Below, in pieces: positions 46,111-55,473 of a stretch of 64,000 nt of DNA (the stretch's first letter is position 1; every line of letters begins with the position of its first letter). The DNA lies in contig JAFIEZ010000005.1 of assembly GCA_020832235.1 (NCBI GenBank), positions 23,374-87,373 on the forward strand, written 5' to 3'. This DNA is from Bacteroidota bacterium (GTDB lineage Bacteria > Bacteroidota > Rhodothermia > Balneolales > HLUCCA01). Below the pieces are notes generated by a model, which had not been told where the DNA came from, did not search any database, and worked only from the letters and a program-made list of their open reading frames with translations. The position numbers and the translations under genes are program-made.

Positions 46111-49065
46111 TTACTCGTAGGGTATGTAGGGCAAACGGAGTCGGGTAACCCACTTATCGTTTTCTGCCCCGAAGCGCAACATGTTACTGTCGTGACCTAA
46201 ATTATGAAAGGCAATCCAGTTACGTAAACGGTCCTGCATCAGCTTAAGTCCAACAGAACCTTTTTCACGAACCAAATCATGATGTCCGGCAGATAATTTA
46301 ACGCCACGCATACTGTTTGAAATCGTTATTTCGAGAACATCGCCAGTTTTACTGATTTCGCAATGAATTTCCAATTTCCGGTCCTGGCTTTTGCCATGTG
46401 TCAGCGCATTTTCAAAGATGGGCTGTAGCGTAAATGACGGAATAGCAACATCATACAGTTTAATCTGCTCGTCACTATGTATCGTATAGTTTAGTTCGAT
46501 TCCTCTGTTGGTTGCTTCCAATGATAGGTAGTCGTCTATCCAGCGTAGCTCCGACTCCAGATCAATATCAATTTCGAAGGACTGATCTACCAGAACACGA
46601 ATAACCTGAGCAAATTTGCCGATGTAATCAATGGCGTCATCAGCCGATTTCCTCATGAGCGAACGGATGGTAGTGAGGGCATTAAACACGTAATGGGATG
46701 TAAGCAGTTGTGTTACAGCCACTCGCTCAAGTTTCCGGATTTTATCGGCGCGTTCAAAGGCTGCAACTTTCCTCTTTTGCACTTTCTTCTGAACAGAGTA
46801 CGTCACGACAATCCCCAACGAGATAAATGCAACAGCGATGAGTATGAGTCCTGATACAGTTTGCCACCAAATCGGTTGTTTGTAAACCTCGAGGGTTGTA
46901 GCTGCAGGAACCCCACCGGTTAACAGGTCTCGAAAACGGAAGTCGTATTGGCTCTTGTTTATTGGTAGCTGAGCTAACAAAACAGAAGGTTGACTCAATT
47001 CAATCCAGTTATCTTTATCGGTATTCTGTCGAAATTCGAGCACGTACCGGTCTGCATTTTGATATCCGGTATTGGAGAGCTCAATTCGAAGCTGATTTAT
47101 GGTGTTATTTAATTGAACCGTACGGTCAGGGTTCATTTCAACTTCATCCACAAATAGACGACTAATGTTAATATTGGGCACGAGGTTGATATGAAGAAGC
47201 ACATCAAGCGGTACTTGTACTACCCCGTTTCCGGTTGATAACCAAAGGTTGTCACCAACCAGACGAAAATCGCGAATGGTTTGTCCAAGGCCGTATGGGC
47301 GAAGGGGAATGTCGTAAAAATGCACATTGTTGGTTTCCGGACTAAATGATGCAATGTCTACCAGGAAGGCCCCCATACTTCCGGATACGCCAACCAGATT
47401 ATCAGCAATTTTGCGAACGAGAGTCCACGACTGGTTTTTTGCCGGGTTTAATGTGCTGAGCAGGTGTAATTTCTGTGCATCGGTATCCAGCATGAGCAAG
47501 CCATCACTGGCAGTAGCTACCACAAACCGGGTACTATCTACAGCAATAAGGTCGTTTACGGTAAGGTTCCAGTGGTTATCAATCTCACCCGTTTGCCTGT
47601 CTACAATGAGCAGTGCGCTGGGCTGCCCAACCACCAGCATGTTATTTGCGGCAAAGCCAACTGCAGTAGCTCTTCCGGGTACATTAAGCAAACTCAGGTC
47701 ATGTACACGATCAATTATAAATGCACCATTTGGGGTGGCTAACGCCAACAGGTTATCGTTATCCGCCACGGCTTGCTTAACCGGTGGTTGAATAACTACC
47801 GGGAACTCAAGACCGGTGTACCTTTTGATGTACCGTTGTTCATGAGCATTGTAGATATCGAAGCCAGTAGATCTTGAAAAAAAAAGTTCCTGCCCGTTAA
47901 TCCAGCTGGCATACTCACTGTTTCTATCAGCTTGTGTTATCCAATTATCAGAAGTGATATCGATTGTATAGGAACTGTTAAATCTGCTGGATACGATGCC
48001 TTTGCTACCCTCGTCAAATACATCAGCAAAAACCACCTGCTGTAATAGTGATCCATTTATGGTGCGGATATCGGTGAATGACCTGAACCAGGGCTGAAAT
48101 TTAAGTATGCCACCGTTTAGCGAACTAACCCATACAGCGCCGGCGTCATCAACGGTAATACCGGTGAAAAACTCATTCTCAAAGATGGTTTCTATGTGCT
48201 CTATTTCTTTATTTTCGTTGACATAAACGATTTTTAGTCCATTACTTTGAGTGGTAATCCATAGTTCGTTGTTGGTAACCCATGCATGCTGGGTGATAAG
48301 GGAGCTGATGTGTAATTGTTTGTTTGTGAACCGCGGCTGCAGACCGTTTGGGGTCATTTCCTCAATGCCTAGAGAAGTAGCAACCCACCCTCCGTTACGA
48401 AACGATGGCTTTCCAATAACAGCATCGCGTAAACGAACAAGAGAAGGTCGGTTACCTTCAATTTTCCAGCTGCCATTTGTTGTGAAATAAATAACATCAT
48501 CCTCAAATTCTTTTATAGCGGCAATTCTGCGCGGTGTTCCTTTATCGGGAGGGAAGTGTATTTGTCGCCAGTTTCCTTCCTGATAAAACAGAACCCGGCC
48601 ATCACTGGTACCGATAATAAGCTCACCATTTATTTCCAGAGCCGACATGGCGAAAGCCTGCAAACGCATAGAGTCTGGCAGTATAAGTTCTCTGGTTGAG
48701 GAAATGTTGCGGGTATTCAGCAGGTTCATGGTGTTGTCAAAAGAGAGGACCATTTTAAGGGAGTCGTTCACCATGTTGGCAAAAAGCATTTCTTTCCCAG
48801 AAAGCTGGGGGATACGTTGAAATTGAAATCCGTTGAACACATAAACTCCGATATTGGTATGTGCCCAGATGTATCCATTGGGACTGTAGGTGATTCCGTA
48901 TACTGAAGTTGCGTTTAACCCGTCGCTGAACCCATACCGTACAATGCCAATATCGGTGCTTTCAAACCCAAATCGGTGCATATTTTGGGGTTGAGCACTG
49001 GAAATGTCTGCTGAGGCTAAAATAAGAATTAGTAGTGTGAAAATGCTTAAGGAGTATCTCTTCAT
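46111..49065 (-). CDS. Two-component propeller sensor histidine kinase, LytS/HisKA_5 type
   Basis: A 984-residue membrane sensor. A signal peptide (to about residue 24) is followed by a periplasmic region with several reg_prop-like segments (GLNATSVYGITYSPNGYIWAHT, VDDAGAVWVSSLNGGILKF) forming two beta-propellers, then a Y_Y_Y-type domain (about 660-740), one membrane helix near 755-780, and a LytS-type kinase domain. The phospho-accepting histidine sits in TSHYVFNALTTI, instead of the common PHFLFNALN; the ATP-binding part is IPSFTLQPIFENALTHG. It follows the LytTR regulator gene after 33 bases and is presumably its partner. Related systems sense polysaccharides or breakdown products; the signal here is unknown. 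Confidence 0.87.
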   Translation of the reverse strand: MKRYSLSIFTLLILILASADISSAQPQNMHRFGFESTDIGIVRYGFSDGLNATSVYGITYSPNGYIWAHTNIGVYVFNGFQFQRIPQLSGKEMLFANMVNDSLKMVLSFDNTMNLLNTRNISSTRELILPDSMRLQAFAMSALEINGELIIGTSDGRVLFYQEGNWRQIHFPPDKGTPRRIAAIKEFEDDVIYFTTNGSWKIEGNRPSLVRLRDAVIGKPSFRNGGWVATSLGIEEMTPNGLQPRFTNKQLHISSLITQHAWVTNNELWITTQSNGLKIVYVNENKEIEHIETIFENEFFTGITVDDAGAVWVSSLNGGILKFQPWFRSFTDIRTINGSLLQQVVFADVFDEGSKGIVSSRFNSSYTIDITSDNWITQADRNSEYASWINGQELFFSRSTGFDIYNAHEQRYIKRYTGLEFPVVIQPPVKQAVADNDNLLALATPNGAFIIDRVHDLSLLNVPGRATAVGFAANNMLVVGQPSALLIVDRQTGEIDNHWNLTVNDLIAVDSTRFVVATASDGLLMLDTDAQKLHLLSTLNPAKNQSWTLVRKIADNLVGVSGSMGAFLVDIASFSPETNNVHFYDIPLRPYGLGQTIRDFRLVGDNLWLSTGNGVVQVPLDVLLHINLVPNINISRLFVDEVEMNPDRTVQLNNTINQLRIELSNTGYQNADRYVLEFRQNTDKDNWIELSQPSVLLAQLPINKSQYDFRFRDLLTGGVPAATTLEVYKQPIWWQTVSGLILIAVAFISLGIVVTYSVQKKVQKRKVAAFERADKIRKLERVAVTQLLTSHYVFNALTTIRSLMRKSADDAIDYIGKFAQVIRVLVDQSFEIDIDLESELRWIDDYLSLEATNRGIELNYTIHSDEQIKLYDVAIPSFTLQPIFENALTHGKSQDRKLEIHCEISKTGDVLEITISNSMRGVKLSAGHHDLVREKGSVGLKLMQDRLRNWIAFHNLGHDSNMLRFGAENDKWVTRLRLPYIPYE

Positions 49066-49098
49066 TGTGCCATGAGGAAGCGTTTTGTGGATGACCTT

Positions 49099-49851
49099 CT
49101 AATGACGCAACCGTTCGGTAATTTCTTTAACTCTTCTGCGTGCTATGGGAATCTGTTCACCGTTTCGCAGGATGAGATGAGCATGGTCGCCTCCTGCAAC
49201 TTTGTCAACATATTCGCGATTGACAAGGTATGATTTATGTGTTCGCAAAAATCGATCGCTGATGAGGGTTTCCTCAACTTCTTTGAGCGTCATGGATGCT
49301 GTAATACGATCTTTGGTGGCGGTATGAAACCTGCTGTAGTTGCTGTCTGCCTCCACATAAACCAGATCGGCGTAATAGATCAGTTTGAGCGAGTCTGTCT
49401 GGCGAATTGCGATACGATCGGGTTTGAAGTCACGATTAACCTGAACGGATTTAAGCAGGTTGGTTGCCTGCTGATTTGTCTTGCGCTGGGTATCGTTGCC
49501 CAGGCGAATGATGAGATTTTCGAGCTCATTATCGTTTACGGGCTTTAGCAGGTAATCGGCAGCGTTTACTTTGATTGCCCGTAAGCTGTAATGTGCCATT
49601 GCAGAAACAAATACTACAGTAGGATGGGGTTTGGGTAAGTCTGCAAGTATGTCGAAGCCGGTTTTCTCACCCAGTTCTACATCCAGAAAGATGATATCTG
49701 GCTTTCGTGTTTCTATGAGCTGCATGCCGTCTTCGTATCCGTAGGCTACCCCAACTACAGATACTCTGTTTTCATGACGTTTCAGTTGCTCAGACAGATC
49801 GTCTACGCAATGCTGTTGGTCATCTATAATGACACTTGATAATTTTTTCAC
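49099..49851 (-). CDS. LytTR family DNA-binding response regulator
   Basis: A 250-residue response regulator. The receiver domain (residues 1-118) has acidic pair D10-D11, phospho-acceptor D57 in DIIFLDVELG and the lysine in ADYLLKPV. The LytTR domain occupies about residues 150-250, with VYVEADSNYSRFHT, FLRTHKSYLVNREYV and GEQIPIARRRVKEI, the last being the usual end. I prefer the GTG start at 49851 (MKKLSSVIIDD) because it fits the family; an ATG at 49914 would add 21 unusual residues. The kinase follows at 49065, so this is an operon. A candidate operator for a LytTR protein lies upstream of the T9SS gene at 45930. Confidence 0.88.
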   Translation of the reverse strand: MKKLSSVIIDDQQHCVDDLSEQLKRHENRVSVVGVAYGYEDGMQLIETRKPDIIFLDVELGEKTGFDILADLPKPHPTVVFVSAMAHYSLRAIKVNAADYLLKPVNDNELENLIIRLGNDTQRKTNQQATNLLKSVQVNRDFKPDRIAIRQTDSLKLIYYADLVYVEADSNYSRFHTATKDRITASMTLKEVEETLISDRFLRTHKSYLVNREYVDKVAGGDHAHLILRNGEQIPIARRRVKEITERLRH

Positions 49852-50267
49852 AAAATAAAAACTAGGTAGCCGATCTTCTTCATCACAAGCTGGATTGGCT
49901 AGTTTCAGACACAAAAAAGTTTAAATACTACGATTGAGACAACATAAGCTACCTCAAAAAAAGGATTTCTAAAACAGAAAAATCGGGTTGAATATTTTTT
50001 TCTGTTACTTCATTAACGAGGTAAAAAGAACTTGGTTCCCGTAAAGATGACCAAGTGTTAAAATTAAAATTTAACAGGCTGTATTTGCGCATGCACGCGT
50101 TTCAGTGCGGATACATTGACTTTACGGTACAATCTACTGAAAGGCTAACCGGTTGTGTTACGGCGCCATGTATGACGAGCGGTTGCTATGGGTACGGGTA
50201 GGTATAGGCACGCTAGTTGCCTTCTGGCGCTACGCATTTTACGGATGGTTGCTATCTGTGCACGCTA
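49852..50267. other. Intergenic region upstream of the LytTR-kinase operon
   Basis: A 416-base gap between the start of the LytTR gene and the 3' end of the lipase gene. AACAGAAAAA and TTTTTCTGTT (49973-50006) form a 10-base AT-rich inverted repeat about 120 bases before the regulator. From 50131 to 50267 the sequence holds an imperfect repeat, listed separately. No coding frame is convincing. Confidence 0.5.
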
Positions 50268-50288
50268 CTACTGAAAGGCAAACCAGGT
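50131..50288. repeat. Degenerate repeat including a copy of the lipase gene end
   Basis: CTACTGAAAGGCAAACCAGG at about 50268-50288, which is the coding end of the lipase gene, is echoed by CTACTGAAAGGCTAACCGG at about 50134. Between them, the stretches GGCGCC...GGTTGCTATGGGTACGGG and GGCGCT...GGTTGCTATCTGTGCACG also match each other loosely, about 60-65 bases apart. It is a decayed array. Confidence 0.5.
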
Positions 50289-51470
50289 CAGAGATGCTCC
50301 ACCGAATTCAAGTGCGGTAGTGAAGTGGGTACCACCGGGGACTTCGATAAAATTGAGCTGGCTAGAGCCGGCCCCAATCAGGCTTTGAACCGCTGCACGT
50401 GTAGGCTCAATCGGAATGATTTCATCGGCGTCGCCATGATACACACGAAGCGGAATGTTAACACGCACTTCATGTAGACTATTTTCACGTAAGCGTGCCT
50501 TAAGTTCTGTTTCGCCGTCGCCAAGCATAGCCTGAATGAACTCTTCGCGGAAAAGTTCGCGAATGGTAGCGTTAAGTCGTGCCGTTATTTGCTCAAAACT
50601 GAATGTGCCGCCAAATAAGTTCTCGTTCGTGATACGATTGGCATAAGTCTCGTTGAAAATGGTATTCAGGTTGCGCTCCGGAAAATAGGTTCTCAGGTAT
50701 GAGGTGAGCAACAGCGAAATATGTGCCGCCCCGGCGATAGTTTCTTCATTTAGCAGGTGACTGGCAATAGCGTTGAGGTCGTAAGCGCCACCACCGGATG
50801 TTGCTGCAACCGGAGTGAAAGGCAAGGTTTCTCCATCTTGCAGTGCCTTTAATATAGCCATTACCGTACTTCCTCCCTGGGAATAGCCGGTAAAGAAGAG
50901 TCGACCAGAGGGTATAATTTCTTCCCTGTCGAGCAGTTCCTCGAGAGCATATAAAAAATCGATACTAACTCGTGCGTCAGACCCGGTCACAAAGAATGGG
51001 TGTTCGCTGCCGGATGTTGCCCCATAGCCAATCAGGTCGGGCATGGCTACGATGTATCCGAATGACCCGATAAGAGGAGCCAGATATAGCCAACCGGCAT
51101 TGTTGTTGAGTTGTGATGGGTTAAACTGAGAGGGTGCCTCGGTAGTAATAAAGGTCGTTCCGCGGTGAAGGCTGAGCACCGATGGTGTGGCTCTGCGGGG
51201 AATAATGACCAGTCCACTAGCCTGAATTTCGTTGCCATTAACATCCCGGGTATTGTAAACAACTCTCCAGCTGTCAACGGTACTGCTGGCCAGGTTGGCA
51301 AACTGCGGAGTGTCTGCATATACCGAACGAAGGTCGGCTGATGAGAGACTCCCGATAGACTGTGCGTCTACCAGATATTGATATTGTGGATCCGATATGG
51401 AGTTATCGCTGCAGGATATTGCCAGTACGGCGAGCAGCGCAGTGGTGATTAGATAACGAAATCGACCCAT
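50268..51470 (-). CDS. Lipoprotein lipase-like alpha/beta hydrolase
   Basis: A 400-residue lipoprotein with the lipobox ending at C20 (LLAVLAISC), so it is exported and lipid-anchored. The hydrolase domain has the nucleophile serine in GYSQGGS (near residue 197), the acid in YHGDADEIIP and the histidine in GGTHFT close to the C terminus. The long lid-containing part between them fits the secretory lipase (LIP) family found in fungi and some bacteria; esterase activity is also possible. It is transcribed alone. The last codons are partly repeated about 130 bases downstream. Confidence 0.82.
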   Translation of the reverse strand: MGRFRYLITTALLAVLAISCSDNSISDPQYQYLVDAQSIGSLSSADLRSVYADTPQFANLASSTVDSWRVVYNTRDVNGNEIQASGLVIIPRRATPSVLSLHRGTTFITTEAPSQFNPSQLNNNAGWLYLAPLIGSFGYIVAMPDLIGYGATSGSEHPFFVTGSDARVSIDFLYALEELLDREEIIPSGRLFFTGYSQGGSTVMAILKALQDGETLPFTPVAATSGGGAYDLNAIASHLLNEETIAGAAHISLLLTSYLRTYFPERNLNTIFNETYANRITNENLFGGTFSFEQITARLNATIRELFREEFIQAMLGDGETELKARLRENSLHEVRVNIPLRVYHGDADEIIPIEPTRAAVQSLIGAGSSQLNFIEVPGGTHFTTALEFGGASLTWFAFQ

Positions 51471-51599
51471 AGTTTTGTTTAAATGAGGTAGTTAAGTAGA
51501 GCGAAGGGTATTGCAATCATCATGCAGAGCGGACTCCCCACCACGATGTATAGAAATTAAAAGGCGGGGAGACAATCAACAGTTATTAGTATAACAAAA

Positions 51600-51638
51600 A
51601 AACAGGTGAATCCGCATAATGAGCGAATACACCTGTTT
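51600..51638 (-). terminator. Terminator downstream of the 676-residue T9SS gene
   Basis: AAACAGGTG and CACCTGTTT pair perfectly over nine bases around a loop that has some further pairing, and on the minus strand the stem runs into seven T. It lies 35 bases after the gene stop. Confidence 0.8.
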
Positions 51639-51673
51639 CAAGTTACCGTCTCTCTGTTAAAAATTCTGTACGA

Positions 51674-53704
51674 TTACTTAATCAGGGTCATTTTCATGGT
51701 TTGAGTTTGTCCCGGAGTTTCGAGGCGATAGATATATATTCCACTGGAGAGTGAGCTTGCATCGAAGGCTACCTCGTGCTGACCCGCCGAACGAACGCCT
51801 TGCTCGAGTACCTCAATAAGCCTGCCGGTTATATCATATACACTTAACCGGATGTCGGTTGTTTCTGCCAGTTCAAAACGAATGGATGTGCTTGGATTAA
51901 ACGGGTTAGGGAAGTTCTGCATCAAATTGAGTTGCTGGGGTAACGATATCGATAGCCCTTCGTCAACACTAACCGTAGTTGGGTTTCCGATAACGAAACT
52001 CATCCCACGCACATCTCTGCCCGAAAAGAAGGCCGTTGATCCAACGTTTTCTGCAGATTGTGGATTTCTATATCGTAAACTGGGTGCTCCGACGAAAGGA
52101 GCAGAAGCCCAAACAACCTTGCCCATTACCCCATTGTATTGTAGTCCATAAATGGGGTTGAAATCACCCATGAACGTGGTTAAACCTGTACCATCACGGT
52201 TTACAGAAGCAATGCCGATGTCATTGTCTTCGAAGTAGATCACTTCATCAACTGGATTGTAGGCCAGCCCTGAACCGAAAAATCGGTCACCCTGTGCAAG
52301 AATGAGTTCGCACGACTCCGCATCAGCAGCGCAGGCGAGAATCCCCTCTCCATCTACGCTCACATAGATTACATCGTTTTCATAGTCAACATCAAAAGAC
52401 TGTATACGCCAGACGCCGGGGAAGTTTTTTTCAAAACGTAGTCGTTCTACGGGTGTAGCTTCCTCGTCGTTGAGGTCATATTCCCAGATGTTATCGAATG
52501 ACCCAGAATCACTGTAGCCCATGATAAACAGCCGATTGGCAAGGCTGTCGTATTTGATTTCCCGCTGCTCATATACGAATTCATGCATAATTTCCCTGTC
52601 TGTACCCTGATTGTTCATTTTGAACAGGATGGTACGTGAGCTCAGGACAAAAAATCGATCGATTCCGTAAATTGTCTGCGTGTCAGGGTCAACGGCTATA
52701 TCGGTTACATCACGAAGCCCGTAGTTGGCAACTTTTTTTGTTTCAAGATCATATCCACGTAAGAAAGAAAATGGAGAGTTATTACCGCCATTGGTGAACA
52801 CAATTTCATGCCTTACCGGATTATAGTGTACGTGATTTAGCTCCTGAGTGAAGGGAATGGTGAAATCAATTTCTGCATCCAGATTATTGATGGGCGTTTC
52901 ATAAAGTATGTTTCGTGAAAATCCACTCTGTGCGCTCGAATACATGACTTCGTTTTCACTGTCGAAGCTCATGGCAATTTCAGTCTGAGAGCCGAATCCC
53001 ATGACAAATAGAAATTCCGGCTCAGCATCTGGATCGTTCAGATCATACCGATATAGATTGTTCGCATACACCAGATACAGATGTCCCCTTTGGTAGTCCA
53101 TAGCCATACCGGTAGTGACGTTTGTATAGGAGATTAATGTTGAACGTTCATCACGGTCCATCTGGTGTTTGAGCAGACCAACACCATTGAGCGCATAATA
53201 AACAGCGTTAGAATCGGCATGAAAAACCATATAGCGAGCCGTTCTGCTATCTAATTGTATGGACTGACCACCAATTTCATCGAAGTAACGTACTCCTCGT
53301 CGCGCTGCCATGTTGCTGGTACGTGAGTAAAAGTATCGGCCTCGCTCAACGTCATGCGCTACGGCAAACACAAGGTCGCGGTTGGTGTTTACAACACGGT
53401 AGGAGGTGAAGTCGCTGCTTAAGTGGAGAATCCTGCTTCGCTGGTTGTCGGCTACTATATATTCATCGGTTTCGGGGACATAGCCCATGGATATAATATT
53501 ACCAAATGCAATACCAAGAGTATCTTTTTGCTGGCCACTTAAGTCAGAACGTATGATGCTGCGGGCAGTTGAGCTTCCGTCCATGTGCTGATTAATGTAG
53601 AACACCATATTTTCCGGTAGTTCACTTTGCTGGGCGTTTGTTCCGGCAGGATGAGTTAGCAAGAATATGGTGGCGACGGTAAGAATTGTAGCGAAAAGCT
53701 TCAT
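51674..53704 (-). CDS. Secreted T9SS protein with YWTD/NHL-like beta-propeller
   Basis: A 676-residue exported protein with a signal peptide (LFATILTVATIFLLTHPAGTNA). The central part (about 40-560) has many short repeats of the pattern DEYIVADNQRSRILHL, DTQTIYGIDRF and NPVDEVIYFEDNDIGI, typical of six-bladed YWTD or NHL-type propellers. The T9SS type A sorting domain takes the last 80 residues, from QNFPNPFNPSTSIRFEL through SSLSSGIYIYRLETPG. It is probably surface-attached. No catalytic site is visible, so a binding or sensing role is more likely than an enzyme. Confidence 0.85.
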   Translation of the reverse strand: MKLFATILTVATIFLLTHPAGTNAQQSELPENMVFYINQHMDGSSTARSIIRSDLSGQQKDTLGIAFGNIISMGYVPETDEYIVADNQRSRILHLSSDFTSYRVVNTNRDLVFAVAHDVERGRYFYSRTSNMAARRGVRYFDEIGGQSIQLDSRTARYMVFHADSNAVYYALNGVGLLKHQMDRDERSTLISYTNVTTGMAMDYQRGHLYLVYANNLYRYDLNDPDAEPEFLFVMGFGSQTEIAMSFDSENEVMYSSAQSGFSRNILYETPINNLDAEIDFTIPFTQELNHVHYNPVRHEIVFTNGGNNSPFSFLRGYDLETKKVANYGLRDVTDIAVDPDTQTIYGIDRFFVLSSRTILFKMNNQGTDREIMHEFVYEQREIKYDSLANRLFIMGYSDSGSFDNIWEYDLNDEEATPVERLRFEKNFPGVWRIQSFDVDYENDVIYVSVDGEGILACAADAESCELILAQGDRFFGSGLAYNPVDEVIYFEDNDIGIASVNRDGTGLTTFMGDFNPIYGLQYNGVMGKVVWASAPFVGAPSLRYRNPQSAENVGSTAFFSGRDVRGMSFVIGNPTTVSVDEGLSISLPQQLNLMQNFPNPFNPSTSIRFELAETTDIRLSVYDITGRLIEVLEQGVRSAGQHEVAFDASSLSSGIYIYRLETPGQTQTMKMTLIK

Positions 53705-53910
53705 CGGGTGTTCGTGTAGTTAAGTTGGTGATTTAAGAACTAGGCTGAAGCTGGGAATGGTGTCTACAAGGTATTAATCTCATAAACCAAGGAGTATATC
53801 GAACCAAACAAGCGACAGTTACTTTTATAAGCGCAGCTTTGAGGCTAATTACGACACTTACCTAACAATTAACGTGAAGATATCTTTCCTGAACTATTTG
53901 CTAAAACAAA

Positions 53911-53940
53911 AAAGGCTCGCAGTGGGTACTGCGAGCCTTT
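53911..53940 (-). terminator. Rho-independent terminator downstream of sucC
   Basis: AAAGGCTCGCAG and CTGCGAGCCTTT form a perfect 12-pair stem with a 6-base loop; on the minus strand at least six T follow. It lies 28 bases after the sucC stop. Confidence 0.9.
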
Positions 53941-53968
53941 AGAATTCACGGATGTGTGAAGTATAGTG

Positions 53969-55177
53969 TTAGGAAGCAATGGCGTTGGTAACTTCCTCAG
54001 CCGCTTCTTTGAGCAATACAGCCGAAACTACATTCAGTCCGCTGTTGTCAATAATGACCTTGGCTTCCTCAGCATTGGTACCTTGAAGGCGTACAATAAT
54101 CGGAACACCTTTCACTTTAGCAGCGATTTCAGGATCGGCAACGGCCTGAACAATACCATTCGCCACACGGTCGCAGCGCACGATACCACCAAAAATGTTA
54201 ATTAAAATCGCCTTCACAGATGGATCACTCAAGATGATCTTAAAGCCGTTCTTCACTGTCTCAACATTGGCTCCTCCGCCTACATCCAGGAAGTTTGCCG
54301 GCTGACCGCCCGCAATTTTGATGATATCCATAGTTGCCATGGCCAGTCCTGCCCCGTTTACCATACAACCCACGTTGCCGTCGAGCTTGATGTAGTTCAG
54401 GTTATACTTACCGGCTTCCAGTTCAAGCTCGTTTTCTTCGCTTTCATCGCGAAGCTCAGCCAATTCAGGATGACGGTACAGCGCATTCTCATCGAAGTTG
54501 ATCTTGGCATCCAGGGCAATCACATCACCAGCAGGAGTAAGCACCAGCGGATTGATTTCAAAAATGCTGGCATCCGTTGAATCAAACGCATTATAGAGGG
54601 CAATAATCAGTTTAACAGCCTGCTTGAACGCATTGCCTTCGAGGCCGAGTGCAAACGCAAGGCGACGAGCCTGGCTCGGGTGAATCGGGTGACCGGGAAC
54701 AACCCATTCTTTAACAATTTTCTCAGGAGTTTCTTCTGCAACCGTCTCGATTTCCACACCACCTTCGGTAGAAACCATAATTACGTTCTTGGAAACGGCA
54801 CGGTCGAGGGTGATACCCAGATAGAATTCCTGCTGAATATCAACACCATCGGTTACATAAAGACGCTGAACCAGCTTGCCTTCTTCACCGGTCTGAATAG
54901 TAACCAGCACATCGTTGAGCAGTGACTCAGCAGCAGCTTTTACTTCTTCAACGGTTTTGGCCAGAATTACACCTTTGGCATTGTTCTTCTTGGTGCGACC
55001 TTTACCCCGTCCGCCGGCATGAATCTGTGCTTTTACAACAAAAAGGCTGGCGCCATTTGCTTTCAATTTTTCTGCAGCTGCAACGGCTTCATCAACCGTA
55101 AATACAGCGATACCATCGGGAACAGCAACATTGTACTGCTTGAGGAGTTCTTTGGCCTGATACTCGTGAATATTCAT
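53969..55177 (-). CDS. sucC: Succinyl-CoA synthetase (ADP-forming) beta subunit
   Basis: A 402-residue ATP-grasp protein. The N terminus MNIHEYQAKELLKQYNVAVP, the glycine-rich GGRGKGRTKKN nucleotide loop and GGGANVETVKNGFKIIL plus NIFGGIVRCDRVANGI in the C-terminal ligase domain identify it. With SucD it converts succinyl-CoA to succinate in the TCA cycle, making ATP or GTP. The alpha subunit gene sucD is not beside it in this window. It has its own terminator. Confidence 0.96.
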   Translation of the reverse strand: MNIHEYQAKELLKQYNVAVPDGIAVFTVDEAVAAAEKLKANGASLFVVKAQIHAGGRGKGRTKKNNAKGVILAKTVEEVKAAAESLLNDVLVTIQTGEEGKLVQRLYVTDGVDIQQEFYLGITLDRAVSKNVIMVSTEGGVEIETVAEETPEKIVKEWVVPGHPIHPSQARRLAFALGLEGNAFKQAVKLIIALYNAFDSTDASIFEINPLVLTPAGDVIALDAKINFDENALYRHPELAELRDESEENELELEAGKYNLNYIKLDGNVGCMVNGAGLAMATMDIIKIAGGQPANFLDVGGGANVETVKNGFKIILSDPSVKAILINIFGGIVRCDRVANGIVQAVADPEIAAKVKGVPIIVRLQGTNAEEAKVIIDNSGLNVVSAVLLKEAAEEVTNAIAS

Positions 55178-55473
55178 AAAACGTGTGACTTAATGATTTT
55201 TAAACAATGATGGAGGAGGGTCTGGGAGAAGACGTACCTGAGCGCACATTTCCACTACCCGAAAAAGATTTTGGCTAAAGGTAATCTTTTTTTTTGAAAA
55301 ATGGCGTTACGATGTTGCATCAACAGCTTACGCCCGACGCGGATATTTACGATACGCAGGGATTTCAGAGACCTGATTTGGATTTTCGCAATATCACGTT
55401 TTGCTTAGAGTCGACTTGTGGGTATTAAAAGACGATGCCTGCAGCTTGTTAGTCGTACCTTGAGGATATTGAC
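55178..55473. other. Intergenic region between sucC and the HAD phosphatase gene
   Basis: A 296-base gap holding the sucC promoter near 55180-55290 and the end of the HAD-UshA operon. I see no good terminator for the latter, no repeat and no coding frame. Confidence 0.45.

Noticed and set aside
13541..50288. CRISPR array as the explanation of the short repeats
   Set aside because: The repeats are directly adjacent without unique spacers, their units differ between places, and no cas gene is present.
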